Shown here: piece after piece, positions 12,025-22,601 of the stretch | How the letters are laid out: the number at the start of each line of letters is the position of its first letter | How positions within the stretch are numbered: the first letter of the stretch is position 1 | NCBI RefSeq assembly: GCF_030247195.1 | Contig: NC_080672.1 | Span: 65,389,771-65,453,770 of the forward strand | Direction: 5' to 3' | Length of the DNA stretch: 64,000 nucleotides | Source: Topomyia yanbarensis | Taxonomy: Eukaryota > Arthropoda > Insecta > Diptera > Culicidae | The notes under the pieces: model-generated | Told to the model about the DNA's origin: nothing | Database searches by the model: none | What the model saw: only the letters and a program-made list of their open reading frames with translations | Program-made: the position numbers and the translations under genes

Positions 12025-13130
12025 GTGGCTCCAGTGACGAATGAAGAACCACTCGCAGTGGCTAAATCCCTAGCAATGAACAAAGCTCCAGGGCCGGATG
12101 GAGTTCCAAAGGACGCTCTCAAGGCAGCGATCATAGCGAACCCGAACATGTTCAGGCTAGCTATGCAGGGATGCCTTGACGAGTGCCGCTTCCCTGATAG
12201 ATGGAAAAGGCAGAAATTGGTGTTGTTGCCGAAGCCCCGGCCAGGCGACCCATCGGCGTACAGACCAATCTGTCTGATCGACACGACTGGCAAATTGCTT
12301 GAGAGGATTATCGTCAACAGGCTCACCCCGTACGCAGGAGGTACGGACGGTCTGTCAAGCAACCATTTTGGCTTTCGGAAGGGTAAGTCCACGGTGGACG
12401 CTATCAACTCAGTGATAAAGACTGCCGAGATAGCGATCCAACGAAAAAGGCGAGGCGTGCGTTAGTGACACTTGACGTGAAGAACGCATTCAACAGCGCA
12501 AGCTGGGATGCCATCGCGCTCTCGTTACACCGGCTTAGCCTACCGGTGGGGCTGTACCAGATCCTGGAAAGCTACTTTCAGAACCGCGTACTGCTATACG
12601 AGACCGATGCCGGTCAGAAAAGGGTTCCGATTACCGCCGGAGTCCCACAGGGCTCGATCCTATGCCCAGCGCTATGGTACCTCATGTATGACGGGGTTCT
12701 GAGACTGTAGTTCCCTCCTGGGGTCAAGATCGTCGCCTTTGCCGATGACGTAACCTTGGAGGTCTATGGGGAGTCAATCCCTGAGGTAGAACTAACAGCA
12801 GAACACGCGATCAACACAGTGGAGGAATGGATGAGCACGAAAGGCCTGGAGCTCGCTCAGCATAAGACGGAGGTAGTTATCGTCATCAACCGCAAGTCGG
12901 TACAACATGCAGTTATCCATGTGGGAGAAGTCGTGATCACCTCACAGCGGAGTCTGAAGTCTCTCGGAGTCATCATAGACGACAAGCTGACCTTCGGCAG
13001 CCATGTCGACTATACGTGCAAGAGAGCCGCAACTGCTGTTGCGGCACTACCGAGGATGATGTCCAACAGCTCAAAGGTGTGCCCAGTAGACGTAGGCTAC
13101 TCGCAAGGAACGAAAAAGGTGAGCATAAAA
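12025..13130 (+). pseudogene. ORF2 reverse transcriptase domain
   Basis: RT blocks occur in order: NKAPGPDGVP, SAYRPICLID, HFGFRKGKSTVDAI, VTLDVKNAFNSASW (motif A), GVPQGSILCPALW (motif B) and FADDVTLEVYG (motif C, with FADD in place of the commoner YADD), then LKSLGVIIDDKL. A frame change near 12465 and a TAG at 12708-12710 between motifs B and C break it. After PSRRRLLA (about 13081-13107) the thumb and C-terminal cysteine region are missing and the sequence runs straight into the 3' UTR, which points to an internal deletion. Confidence 0.9.
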
Positions 13131-13448
13131 GTAAGCCCCATGTGGAGTGTTAGAGAGTGAATCAAGGTGTGATAGAGAGAGCACCCAAGTAAGCCTCATG
13201 CAGGACGTATGAACGCGTGAGCGAGTGTGAATGAGTACATCAAGTACAGCCATCCCCCAGAAGTAATACCGAGAGGTAGTCCCGGGGGGGGAACAATGGC
13301 GGAGCCCAATGGAGTTTAGTCGGTATTAATGGCTGCGTCACCATTAGAGCCCGACACACCCCCAGTACACCCCGTGTGGTAGCTTGGCATCTACTAATAG
13401 CACGTGTACTGGGCAAGTACGTAAATGTATTCTCCATTGTAAAAAAAA
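13131..13448 (+). other. 3' UTR of R1-clade copy 1
   Basis: Contains CCCCCAGAAGTAATACCGAG and GGTAGTCCCGGG (about 13253-13286), a counterpart of CCCCGAAGTAATGCCG in copy 2 (about 17363). It ends in TTGTAAAAAAAA. The shared structured block could be the site recognised by the element's own RT (inference). Confidence 0.6.
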
Positions 13449-14240
13449 TGTGGACAAACAAACAACTCGCTTCCAACTACATTGGGTTCGAGTAATTTGT
13501 AACATGTACAGCAAACAGGGACAGCCACAAAAGATAACCTGAATAGTGGTCGCACTGGCAAAGTTTCCCCTAACAAAAAAGTCCCCCTAATAACGGTAGC
13601 TGGGTGGCGGATAGATCAGGAACCGTTATGTAATGGGCAGATTCTTGATCCAAGAAGTGGTAGAACGCTCATATGAGGGTTTCGTGATAGCTAAAATCAA
13701 CGGCATCTTCGTGTGTAGCTGCTACGCTCCTTCAAGGTGGACAGTAGAGCAGTTTAGCCTAATGCGAACAGTTGATCGGTCGGAAGCCGGTAGTCATTGG
13801 TGGTAACTTCAACGCCTGGGCTGTGGAATGGGGCAGAAGAGTAACCAACACAAGAGAAGCTCTAGTTAGACGTACGATTGTGCAATGAAGGTTCTGTTAG
13901 CACATTTCGGAGAGACGGGAGGGAGACACATTCTGTAGTCCTTCATTGACGGCGAACATGAATTGGAGAGTATGCGAAAAGTATATGCATAGTGACCACC
14001 AGGCGATTCGCTACCGTATCGGTCAACAGAACCCCGCGGCAGTACGGAGAAGGATGACCGGCGAACGAAAGTGGAAGACGAAAGCCTTCAACGAAGACCT
14101 CTTTTTTGAGGCACTTCGGCCGAACGGCGGGACCGAGAACGTGGATGCGGCTGACCTAGCAAGAAGGATTGTGGGAGTTTGTGACGCCACAATGCCTCGA
14201 AAACTAGAACCACCCAATAAACAGCGTCCAGCTTACTAAT
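13449..14240 (+). pseudogene. Endonuclease remnant of copy 2
   Basis: Fragments in changing frames match copy 1: GSWVADRSGTV near 13600, VIAKINGIFVCSCYAPSRW (about 13685-13740), a damaged GDFNAW block (GGTAACTTCAACGCCTGGGC, about 13801), then YMHSDHQAIRYRI (13984-14022) in an open frame to 14239. Several small deletions and frameshifts are present. Confidence 0.8.
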
Positions 14241-16196
14241 GGAACGAGACGCTTAGTACGCTACGCGCTGCTTGTCTCAGCGTAAGGCAGCGTTTCGGGA
14301 AGCTAGGGCCGCTTTAAAACTGGAGATCAAACTTAGCAAGTCACATTGCCACAAGGAACGATGCCGAGAAGTAGTCACCAATCCCTGGAGTGACGCATAC
14401 CGAGTAGTGATGGCGAAAAAGAAGAGCCTGACGACACTAGCCAAAATGTGCTCGAGCAAGCTGAAGACAATCGTCTAGGGTCTTTTCCCGAAGCACGATC
14501 CAACTATATAGCCACCGACACCGTGCCTAAATTCAAAGAAAGCCCCTGATCCGGATGGAATACCAAACGTGGTACTGAAAGCTGCGATCCTGGCTTATCC
14601 GGACATGTTCAGGATAGTGCTGCAGAAGTGCCGAAATGAAGGCAACTTACCCGATATGTGGAAGGTCCAGAAGCTGGTATTGCTGACAAAGCCAGCGAAG
14701 CCACCTGGCGATCCGGCCTCGTAAAAACCCGTATGCCTGCTGGGTAAACTCCTGGAAAAGATCATTCTTAACAGGTTGACCAAGTTGTCCAAGATGCAGT
14801 TCGGTTTCCGCAAAGGAGCTTCGACAGTGGATGCAATTCGGACAGTGCTCGGGAGTGCTGAGAAGTCATCTAAACAGAAGCGAAGAGGAGATCGACACTG
14901 CGCTGTGGTCACGATAGATGTGAAGAACGGGTTCAACAGTGTCAGCTGGGAAGCCATTGCTGCAGCGCTGCATAGAATAAGGGTTTCCGACTATCTACGT
15001 CAGATACTGAAGAGCTACTTTCAGAGCAGAGTGCTGCTGTACGAGACGAGCGAAGGGCAGAAGTCAATGCGAGTCACAGCGGGCGTTCCTCAGGGCTCCA
15101 TTCTCGGTCCAACTCTTGGGAACGGGATGTACGATGGGGTCTTAACGCTGCAGCTGCCTAGGAAAGTGGAAATCGTGGGTTTCGCGGACGACGTGTCACT
15201 AACGGTGATGGGTAAGACACTTGAAGAAGTGGAGGTGCCGGTGACGGAGACAATAGACGCGATCGAGAGCTGGATGAACGGGGTCAAGCTGCAAAAAGCT
15301 CACCACAAGAAGGAGTTGTTGTTGGTCAGTAACTGCAAAGCGGTTGCAATTGGGAGTTATAATCGACGACCGGTTGAGCTTCAACAACCACGTTGACTAC
15401 GCTTGTGAAAAGTCGGCGAAGGCAACGAACGCAATAGCGAGAATCATGCCAAACTTTGGCGGCCCGAGAAGCAGCACGAGACTGTTATCTACTGTTTCAT
15501 CATCGACACTCCGATATGGGGTTCTTGCCTGGAGTGCTGCGCTGTAAACCAAGTGGAACCGTGAAAGGCTAAACAGGACATTCCGGTTGATAGCGGTACG
15601 AGTCACGAGTGCTTACAGAACAATATCGTCGGAGGCAGTATTCGTTATCGCCGGGATGATTCCCATCTGCATCACCCTGGCGGAGGACGTGGAATGCTAT
15701 CAGCGGAGAAATGCATGTAACGCTAGGAGCGGATTCGTTGGCTAAATGGCAACAAGAGTGGGACAACGCGGAGAAAGCAAGGTGGACCCACCGACTCATC
15801 CCAAATGTGTCAGCTTGGGTACATAGGAAGCATGGAGAGGTGAACTTCCATTTGACACAGTTTTTGTCCGGACACGGATGCTTCCGGAAGTACTTGCATC
15901 GGTTTGGACATGCTTCGTCACCCCTTTGCCCGGAGTGTGCGACTGTGCAGGAGACACTGGAACACGTGGTCTTCGAATGCCCTAGGTTCGAAGAAGCTCG
16001 TAGGGGTATACCTGGTATGACAGTGGACAATATCGTCGAAGAGATGAACTTTGACGAACATACGTGGGACGCTGTCAACAGAGTGGTTACGAGCATACTC
16101 TCCGAGCTGCAGAGGAAGTGGCAAAGGGACCAACGAGAAGCCACAAATCGGGTTCCGAGAGAAATTCCGCCGCCGGGGAACTCTCCGACTGTGTAG
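14241..16196 (+). pseudogene. Reverse transcriptase and C-terminal cysteine region of copy 2
   Basis: The arginine/lysine-rich linker is at 14272-14478. A damaged KAPDPDGIP block is near 14535. The best frame (14776-15396) holds FGFRKGASTVDAIR, VVTIDVKNGFNSVSW (motif A), GVPQGSILGPTLG (motif B) and FADDVSLTVMG (motif C). After a frameshift come LGVIIDDRLSFNNHVDY (15344) and the thumb. The last frame (15711-16196) ends with CPECATVQETLEHVVFEC, the C-x2-C-x8-H-x4-C motif typical of R1-type ORF2 C-termini. At least three breaks make it inactive. Confidence 0.9.
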
Positions 16197-17496
16197 AATA
16201 GCTCCACCGCCGGAGACCAGTTGAGTAGTACGTGACGTAGCACCGAGTTTGGGCCGTCGGGGCGCCTGTGAACCGGATGTCAAGCTTCACCTGAATCGCC
16301 GAACCGATCTCGACACCCTATCGGGTAGCTCGTGAGTAGGTTAGATCTACCGCCGGGGATTAGACCGAGTAGACCGCGTCGCACAGCTAGTAGTGGGTTT
16401 TTGGGGCGCTGGTGAACCGGAAGCTACGCTCCACCCGCAATCGCCGGATAGACATCAACACCTACTGACTGGCCCGATCTACTCGATCTTGTCCACTGCC
16501 GGGGACAAGATCGAGTAGATCGGGACGACGCGGAGAGCTATACGGCTCACAGAAACGAACATCGGTATCAGGAGAAATCTACCGCTCGGTTTCAGGAGAG
16601 CAGGCTAGATCCATTGTCAGGGACTAGACCGAGTAGTTCGCTAACAAGTGAGGGTGGGACCTGAATGGCTCATCGGGAAAGTAGAGCGAAATGGAACGAG
16701 AGGGAGCCAAAGGGCTCAAGAAATTGTGGTGCTAAAACCAAAGAAGAATCGGTATCGGGAGAACTTCCTTCGCCGGGAAACTCTTCGTCGGCGTAAGCTA
16801 GATTCACCGCCGGGGACTAGACTGAGTAGACCGCAAAGAGACACCACCAGTCGCGGGTCGTCGGGGCACCAGCGAACCGGACGCCCTGCTCCACCGGAAT
16901 CGCCGAACTGACCTCGACACCTGGCTGGTTGGCCCGGCTTCGGGAAAACTTCTCTCGCCGGGGAACTCTCCGTCGGAGTAGGCTAAGTCCACCGTCGGGG
17001 ACTAGACCGAGTAGTTCGCGAAAGTCGGGAGCTCAACGAGTAAATGGCGTTGAATTGTACGAGAAGGGAGTTGCGGTGCTAACTGGCACAAGGGAGCCGA
17101 GTCGTGGTGCTGAATGGCATAAGGGAGTCCAAGGGCTCGGTGAACTAGACAATCTGAAGTTTGCCGCCCAGATTGTTTTGGTAGGGGAGGAGCACTAAGT
17201 CTCGACTCACAGCCAGCTATTCGACTACCATGCAGAAATTGTCAGTCTGTGTGGATGGTAGATGATGTTGGTGGTGTGTCGAGGAGTGGCGCTGAAACCC
17301 TGTGGAAGGAACGAACTAGTAAGTAGTTGAATTAGAGTGTGTGCTATGCACATAAAATCCCCTCCCCGAAGTAATGCCGTAAGGTACTGCCGGAGAGGAA
17401 CCAGGTGGGCAAGAGCAGTGGTTTTTAGCGTGGTCGGGTGATGGCAGTCCAAACCCGGTTTTCTTGAAAAAGATTTTTACTGCCTTCAAAAAAAAA
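16197..17496 (+). repeat. 3' UTR of copy 2 with internal repeats
   Basis: Blocks such as CCGGGGACTAGACCGAGTAG, GGGGCGC-TGGTGAACCGGA and CTCCACC-GAATCGCCG recur with variation at about 16200-16330, 16330-16520, 16600-16660, 16800-16930 and 16930-17040. An inverted pair around 16480-16520 (GATCTACTCGATCTTGTCC and its complement) could form a hairpin. The 3' end has CCCCGAAGTAATGCCG and the A9 tail. Confidence 0.7.
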
Positions 17497-17621
17497 CACG
17501 CATACAGACATTTGCTGATCTCGACGAACTGAGTCGAATAGGATATGACACACGGCCCCATGGGCCGGGATTATGTTAACGATTTTTAGAGTGATTGCAT
17601 ATCCTTTCTATATGAGAAAGG
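17497..17621 (-). repeat. Satellite-bearing dispersed repeat, right piece
   Basis: Continues the repeat interrupted at 9035: CACGCATACAGAC, GACGAACTGAGTCGAATAGG, GGCCCCATGGGCC, then CCTTTCTATATGAGAAAGG. The joined order 8793-9035 plus 17497-17621 matches the uninterrupted family member at 2700-2996. Confidence 0.7.
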
Positions 17622-17739
17622 CAGAAAAATTCAGTTTTGACTAGAAAAGTTTTTTTCAATTAACTTTTTTTCCTTGAAATTATGACGGTAGCTAGGGAAC
17701 ATAATTACCTATCTTGGAACAAAATTTCATCCAAATCAA

Positions 17740-17987
17740 AGATGGAGTTTTTTTGTAAAACGACTTTAAATTTTTAAAATCAACTTGTTTCAGTGTAGGA
17801 GTCGATGAAGAATTTTTATTCAAAAACTTGACTAATTTTGTGAAAATCACTCCCACAACATTTTTTGTAGGATTTGTCATTTTTAGATTAGTCATTTGAA
17901 AAAAAAATTGGTAAAAAAAGTTTGACTCTTTTCAAAAGACAGTCTAGATCATTTTTGGGAAAACAAAGTATGCAAAGTGGCTTTTTG
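17740..17987. mobile_element. Right arm of the foldback element, part 1
   Basis: Reverse complement of about 8430-8665 (AGGAGTCGATGAAGAAT, ACAACATTTTTTGTAGGAT, AGTATGCAAAGTGG). It breaks at TTTTTG (17982-17987) and continues at 20605. Confidence 0.65.
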
Positions 17988-19194
17988 CCTTTCTCAATAG
18001 AAAGGTATTGCAATTGCTCTGAAAACCGACTTTTTAACGGAGGCCCGGAGGGCCGAGTGACATATACCATTCGATTCAGTTCGTCGAGTTCGGCAAATGT
18101 CTGTGTGTGTGTATGTATGTGTGTGTGTATGTATGTGTGGGTGTATGTGCGTCTGTGTGTGAGTACGCGAACACAATCTCACTCACTTTTCTCAGAGATG
18201 GATGAACCGATTTTTACAAACTTAGTTCCAAATGAAAGGTGCAACGTTCCCATAGGCTGCTATTGAATTTCTAATGGATCCGACTTCCGGTTCCAGAATT
18301 ACAGGGTGATGAGTACGATCACGCAGAAAACGTCGATTTTAAGAAATTCTGCAATGAATGTATAATGGTGAAAATTTTTCCAAAATGTGACCACAACTGC
18401 TTCGATTTGTAGTACTAGGTCATTAACAGCCATTCAAAGTCTCTTTGGTCACATTGGCCACCATCATCGGTTCCGGAAGTCCCGGCGGAAGTATCCAAAT
18501 TCAGACTAACAGTCACATCGGTTTCTCGGAGGTGGCTAGACCGAATCAACCAAACTTAGTCTTAAATGAAAGATGTTGCTTCCCCGTAAATGGCTATTAA
18601 AATTTATCCCCAACCGACTTCCGGTTCCGGAGTTACGGGTTGTGGCGTGCGATCACCTAGCAAATTGTGATTCAAACCGATACTCCGATGGAAGCAAAAA
18701 AGGTAAAAATTTCGCTAAAATGTCTCGCAAATAAATTAACTTTGCAGTTCTAGGTCACCGCCGGCCAAACAAACTTTCGTTGACTACATTGACCACCATA
18801 GACGGTTCCGGAAGTGCCCGGGAAAAGCGGCCATCTTTCAAAATTTACGAACTCACATCAGTTTCCCTGAAATGGTTGGGCCGATTTTCACAAACTTAGT
18901 CCCAAATGATAGCTATATTATCCCCACAGATGTCTATAAAATTTCGTACGGATCGCTTATATGGGTCCGGAAATATAGACTAAATCGTCCGGTCACATAT
19001 GAAATTCCCATATAAGCCGGAACTCAAATTTTTTTTCCAAAGGGGGGACCCCATGAAATTTCAGAAATCGAATTCGTATTTTTGATGCCAAACATCTTTA
19101 AAATGCATGAAACGTCGAGATTTTATGTTATCTCGAAAAAATTTTTTTTTATAAAAATCGACTTTTTGGGACTTTGCCGATTTCGCACCTTTTT
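17988..19194 (+). repeat. 1.2-kb unit, copy 1
   Basis: The unit starts with CCTTTCTCAATAGAAAGG, then GGCCCGGAGGGCC, TTCGTCGAGTTCGGCAAATG and a TG microsatellite. Three related subrepeats of about 335 bp follow (near 18190, 18519 and 18858), each with a CAAACTTAGT and AAATGA-type block and then, in the first two, ACTTCCGGTTCC. The distance to the same bases in copy 2 is 1208 bp. Confidence 0.85.
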
Positions 19195-20386
19195 GCCTTT
19201 CTCAATAGAAAGGTATTGCAATTGCTCTGAAAACCGACTTTTTAACGGAGGCCCGGAGGGCCGTGTGACATATACCATTCGATTCAGTTCGTCGAGTTCG
19301 GCAAATGTCTGTGTGTGTATGTATGTGTGTGTGTATGTGCGTCTGTGTGTGTGTGTACGCGAACACAATCTCACTCACTTTTCTCAGAGATGGATGAACC
19401 GATTTTTACAAACTTAGTCCCAAATGAAAGGTGCAACGTTCCCATAGGCTGCTATTGAATTTCTAATGGATCCGACTTCCGGTTCCGGAATTACAGGGTT
19501 ATGAGTACGATCACGCAGAAAATGTCGATTTTAAGAAATTCTGCAATGAATGTATAATGGTGAAAATTTTTCCAAAATGTGACCACAACTGCTTCGATTT
19601 GTAGTACTAGGTCATTAACAGCCATTCAAAGTCTCTTTGGTCACATTGGCCACCATCATCGGTTCCGGAAGTCCCGGCGGAAGTATCCAAATTCAGACTA
19701 ACAGTCACATCGGTTTCTCGGAGGTGGCTAGACCGAATCAACCAAACTTAGTCTCAAATGAAAGATGTTGCGTCCCCGTAAATGGCTATTAAATTTTATC
19801 CCCAACCGACTTCCGGTTCCGGAGTTACGGGTTGTGGCGTGCGATCACATAGCAAATTGTGATTCAAACCGATACCCCGATGGAAGCAAAAAAGGTAAAA
19901 ATTTCGCTAAAATGTCTCTCAAATAACTTAACTTTGCAGTTCTAGGTCACCGACGGCCAAACAAACTTTCGTTGACTACATTGACCACCATAGACGGTTC
20001 CGGAAGTGCCCGGGAAAAGCGGCCATCTTTCAAAATTTACGAACTCACATCAGTTTCCCTGAAATGGTTGGGCCGATTTTCACAAACTTAGTCCCAAATG
20101 ATAGCTATATTATCCCCACAGATGTCTATAAAATTTCGTACGGATCGCTTATATGGGTCCGGAAATATAGACTAAATCGTCCGGTCACATATGAAATTCC
20201 CATATAAGCCGGAACTCAAATTTTTTTTCCAAAGGGGGGACCCCATGAAATTTCAGAAATCGAATTCGTATTTTTGATGCCAAACATCTTTAAAATGCAT
20301 GAAACGTCGAGATTTTATGTTATCTCGAAAAATTTTTTTTTTATAAAAATCGACTTTTTGGGACTTTGCCGATTTCGCACCTTTTT
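19195..20386 (+). repeat. 1.2-kb unit, copy 2
   Basis: Nearly identical to copy 1, differing mainly in microsatellite length and scattered substitutions. It ends TTTGCCGATTTCGCACC, the same sequence that precedes copy 2 at the end of copy 1. Confidence 0.85.
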
Positions 20387-20604
20387 TCAGTTCAATATTA
20401 CCGTGGCTGTTTTTTGTTTTTCAAAATTTTAGAACTCGAATAATGGTTTATTTTCCTGTATATAGTTGTCATGTGATGTATAATAATAAAATGTAATATA
20501 TGCATTTAAAAGTTTTTAATGAATATAAACAACGCACACATTCTCGTGATTCATGATTGAGAAAGGCACAATTGCACCGCTAGGTGGATTAAAATAGGTT
20601 TTTG

Positions 20605-20658
20605 ACAAAGTTCTCATGTACAGAAAGTTTCATTAAAATCTAAGAGGGTGCTGTCAAC
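20605..20658. mobile_element. Right arm of the foldback element, part 2
   Basis: CATGTACAGAAAGTTTCATT through GAGGGTGCTGTCAAC is the reverse complement of 8379-8430. Similarity stops at 20658, which marks the outer end of the foldback element. Confidence 0.65.
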
Positions 20659-20816
20659 ATTTTTTCGAGTTGTCTATTGTATTAGCAGATGGCAAAAGGA
20701 TCGTTTGGGCTGGAAAACTAGAATTTCAATTGTGGCAACACTGCCGCTAACGCCGATCAAAAATTCATCGGCACACATATCTACCTCTACCTCGACAGGA
20801 ACTGCTTTAGACATTA

Positions 20817-21074
20817 GGGACCATTCATAAATTACGTAACGCAAAAATTGCCCAAAATTGACTCCCCCTCCCCCCATGTAACAAATTGTCACAAATTTCT
20901 TCATCCCCCCCTCCCCTGTTACGTAACAAATTCCTAGAAAAAAAATTTTTTTCTTCGGTGAAAACATGTTACGTAACGATCTAGCTAACTCCCCCCCCCC
21001 CTATGTCACAACATGTCACAACTTGTTGTACCCCCTCCCCCCCTAAAAGCGTTACGTAATTTATGAATGGTCCC
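20817..21074. mobile_element. 258-bp MITE, Harbinger-like
   Basis: Perfect 26-bp TIRs (20817-20842 and 21049-21074, starting GGGACCATTCATAAATTACG) are flanked by TTA on both sides (20814-20816, 21075-21077). The body is palindromic in character, with repeated GTTACGTAAC and C-rich runs. A three-base TTA/TAA duplication and GGG-type termini fit PIF/Harbinger (inference). Confidence 0.85.
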
Positions 21075-21077
21075 TTA

Positions 21078-22055
21078 TAAAACACCATCTACGCTTGATA
21101 AATTCCCCACCCCCTCAAGACGAATGTTTATGTCTACCGGATGTTGAACCGAATAAACAACGCCAAAATATTTATTGCCATTCACCTAGATACGACCTCC
21201 ACTCACAATTAAGAATCATTCGCCCTTGTCACCGACTGAACGTCCTTCTGAATACATATGCTAAACCAGGTCCCATTCCCAACGCACGGCACGGCACGGC
21301 GCGGCGGTGTCCACCGAACGGGTGCGGGGTAAATACAAAGAAAACCTTGGCTGACACTTTCAGCCCCATTGGAAAAGTTGCTTGTAATGAAGGGGAAGAA
21401 GAAAAACAGGTGCCAGTGAGAACGGCTTCCGAAGGTGCTTTAGCATGTTGTTTGGAAATAAAACCATGGCTTGGTTTCTGTCTGCGAGAACGGAAAAAAT
21501 GGAGACGAGGTTTACTGCATTCAAATGTTGTGATTATCTTCGGTTGGTTTTTTCCCTCGGTAGTAAATATTTCTTTTGTTCACCGTTGGCTTATGAAACT
21601 CAATTTGTATGAAAATTTGTTCGCAAAAGTGATGTTTCTTCGTTTGTTTTGAAATGTTGGCGGAAGGAACCTTTTTTTTTCTCGCTCGCATCAAAATGCC
21701 ACGTTACAAGTGTAATTCAAACTTGCGGTGATATTTCGGAACTTGTATTAATAATTCAAAACAAATTTAGGTTTTACACGATTCGACATAACCCCACAAA
21801 ACGAGCCGGATGAACTTAGTTTGACAATTCTCGGTGGTTTGTTTACATGGAAGTTTACGTGAGTTCGAATGTAACAGATGAGCCCGTACTCACGCAACTG
21901 CCAAAGTAAAACAAACCGGTGAGAATTGTCAAACATGAACTCCATTCATCATGAGTTCATTCCTGCCGTCATCTTGTAGAACTCAATATGGAAATTAATA
22001 AAGGTAACAACTACATCCAAAATAAAACCGGTTAGAATCGTATGCGTCCATATTA
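21078..22055. other. Mostly unrecognised DNA
   Basis: Contains the hairpin at 21809-21950 and short CGGCACGGCA repeats near 21287. A 185-codon plus frame (21095-21652) has no recognisable domain and no coding texture I can defend. Confidence 0.35.
21809..21950. mobile_element. 142-bp hairpin MITE
   Basis: The left arm GATGAACTTAGTTTGACAAT, continuing through TTCTCGGTGGTTTG, is matched by the inverted right arm (about 21906-21950), with TTTGACAATTCTC shared exactly. Small gaps separate the matched blocks. Confidence 0.6.
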
Positions 22056-22601
22056 TTGGCTCGAATCAAAACTCAACGAAATGTCAGTTGACGATAGGTT
22101 CATCCGGAGTGTTCATTTGTGTTTACATTTTGCTAGCGTTGCCAATTTTATTTTGTGTCCACCACCCAATGTGGCTACGCTACATCGCTTTTGCGCGTGC
22201 TGTCAGACTTCGTAACCGCTCAATCGGACTTAAACTAGGGATAGCCCCTATGTTTGAGTAAACTGGGCAAACGAGTGGATCACAGGTTCGCTTGCTTCCG
22301 ACGGCGGGTCGATAGCCACCTCGCCCGGCGGATCCTAAGCGGCTTTGCGCCGCTTCGGTTCCTAGGCTTTGGTTATGCGGCTAAGCCGCATCGAAATGGT
22401 ACCCCTTAAACATTCTAACTAGAATCGGTTGTGTCACTGGAGCCGGAATACGTACTAGAACCAGCCAGCATTTCGGCTAAGCTTAACTGGGAAGTTTAGT
22501 AAAATTTAATCTGGAAATAAATTTTTTTTCACCACCTGGGCGCCACGTTGACGATATGAAATGAACTTTGCTTACTTTCGACAAGTTTTGATTCGAGCCA
22601 A
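22056..22601. mobile_element. 546-bp element with 18-bp TIRs
   Basis: TTGGCTCGAATCAAAACT at 22056-22073 is perfectly inverted at 22584-22601. Inside, a GC-rich patch at 22290-22400 holds two self-complementary blocks (AGCGGCTTTGCGCCGCT and ATGCGGCTAAGCCGCAT). No target duplication could be fixed and no coding frame is visible. Confidence 0.5.

Larger units (their letters stand above)
9036..13448 (+). mobile_element. R1-clade non-LTR retrotransposon, copy 1 (decayed)
   Basis: The order is a 5' UTR (9036-9383), ORF1 with CCHC knuckles, ORF2 with apurinic-like endonuclease and reverse transcriptase, and a 3' UTR ending in an A8 run at 13441-13448. The endonuclease and knuckle arrangement fits the R1 clade. 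It sits in an ACAC/ACAT microsatellite. Within the R1 clade, Waldo and Mino elements are known to target ACAY or AC repeats, so it may belong there (inference). It is inactive: frameshifts in ORF1, stops and frameshifts in ORF2, and loss of the RT thumb and C-terminal cysteine region near 13108. Confidence 0.85.
13449..17496 (+). mobile_element. R1-clade non-LTR retrotransposon, copy 2 (5'-truncated)
   Basis: It starts abruptly inside the beginning of ORF2, directly after the A-run of copy 1, and ends in an A9 run at 17488-17496. It keeps endonuclease remnants, RT, the C-terminal CCHC region that copy 1 lost, and a long 3' UTR. It is clearly diverged from copy 1, so the pair is not a simple tandem duplication. 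Confidence 0.85.
17988..20604 (+). mobile_element. 2.6-kb insertion made of tandem 1.2-kb units
   Basis: It lies between TTTTTG copies (17982-17987 and 20599-20604) within the foldback arm, whose uninterrupted twin is at 8431-8445. It starts CCTTTCTCAATAGAAAGG and ends CACCGCTAGGTGGATTAAAA. Inside are two tandem units of about 1.2 kb and a terminal segment. No coding capacity is seen: small frames within the units are interrupted or compositional. Subterminal TTGAGAAAGGC / GCCTTTCTCAA sequences are inverted relative to each other, but long TIRs are absent. The class is unknown; it could be a non-autonomous DNA element that mobilises a satellite. Confidence 0.75.

Noticed and set aside
21095..21652. 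A 185-codon plus-strand frame
   Set aside because: No recognisable domain, mixed cysteine-rich and low-complexity content, and no splice or promoter evidence. Probably chance.
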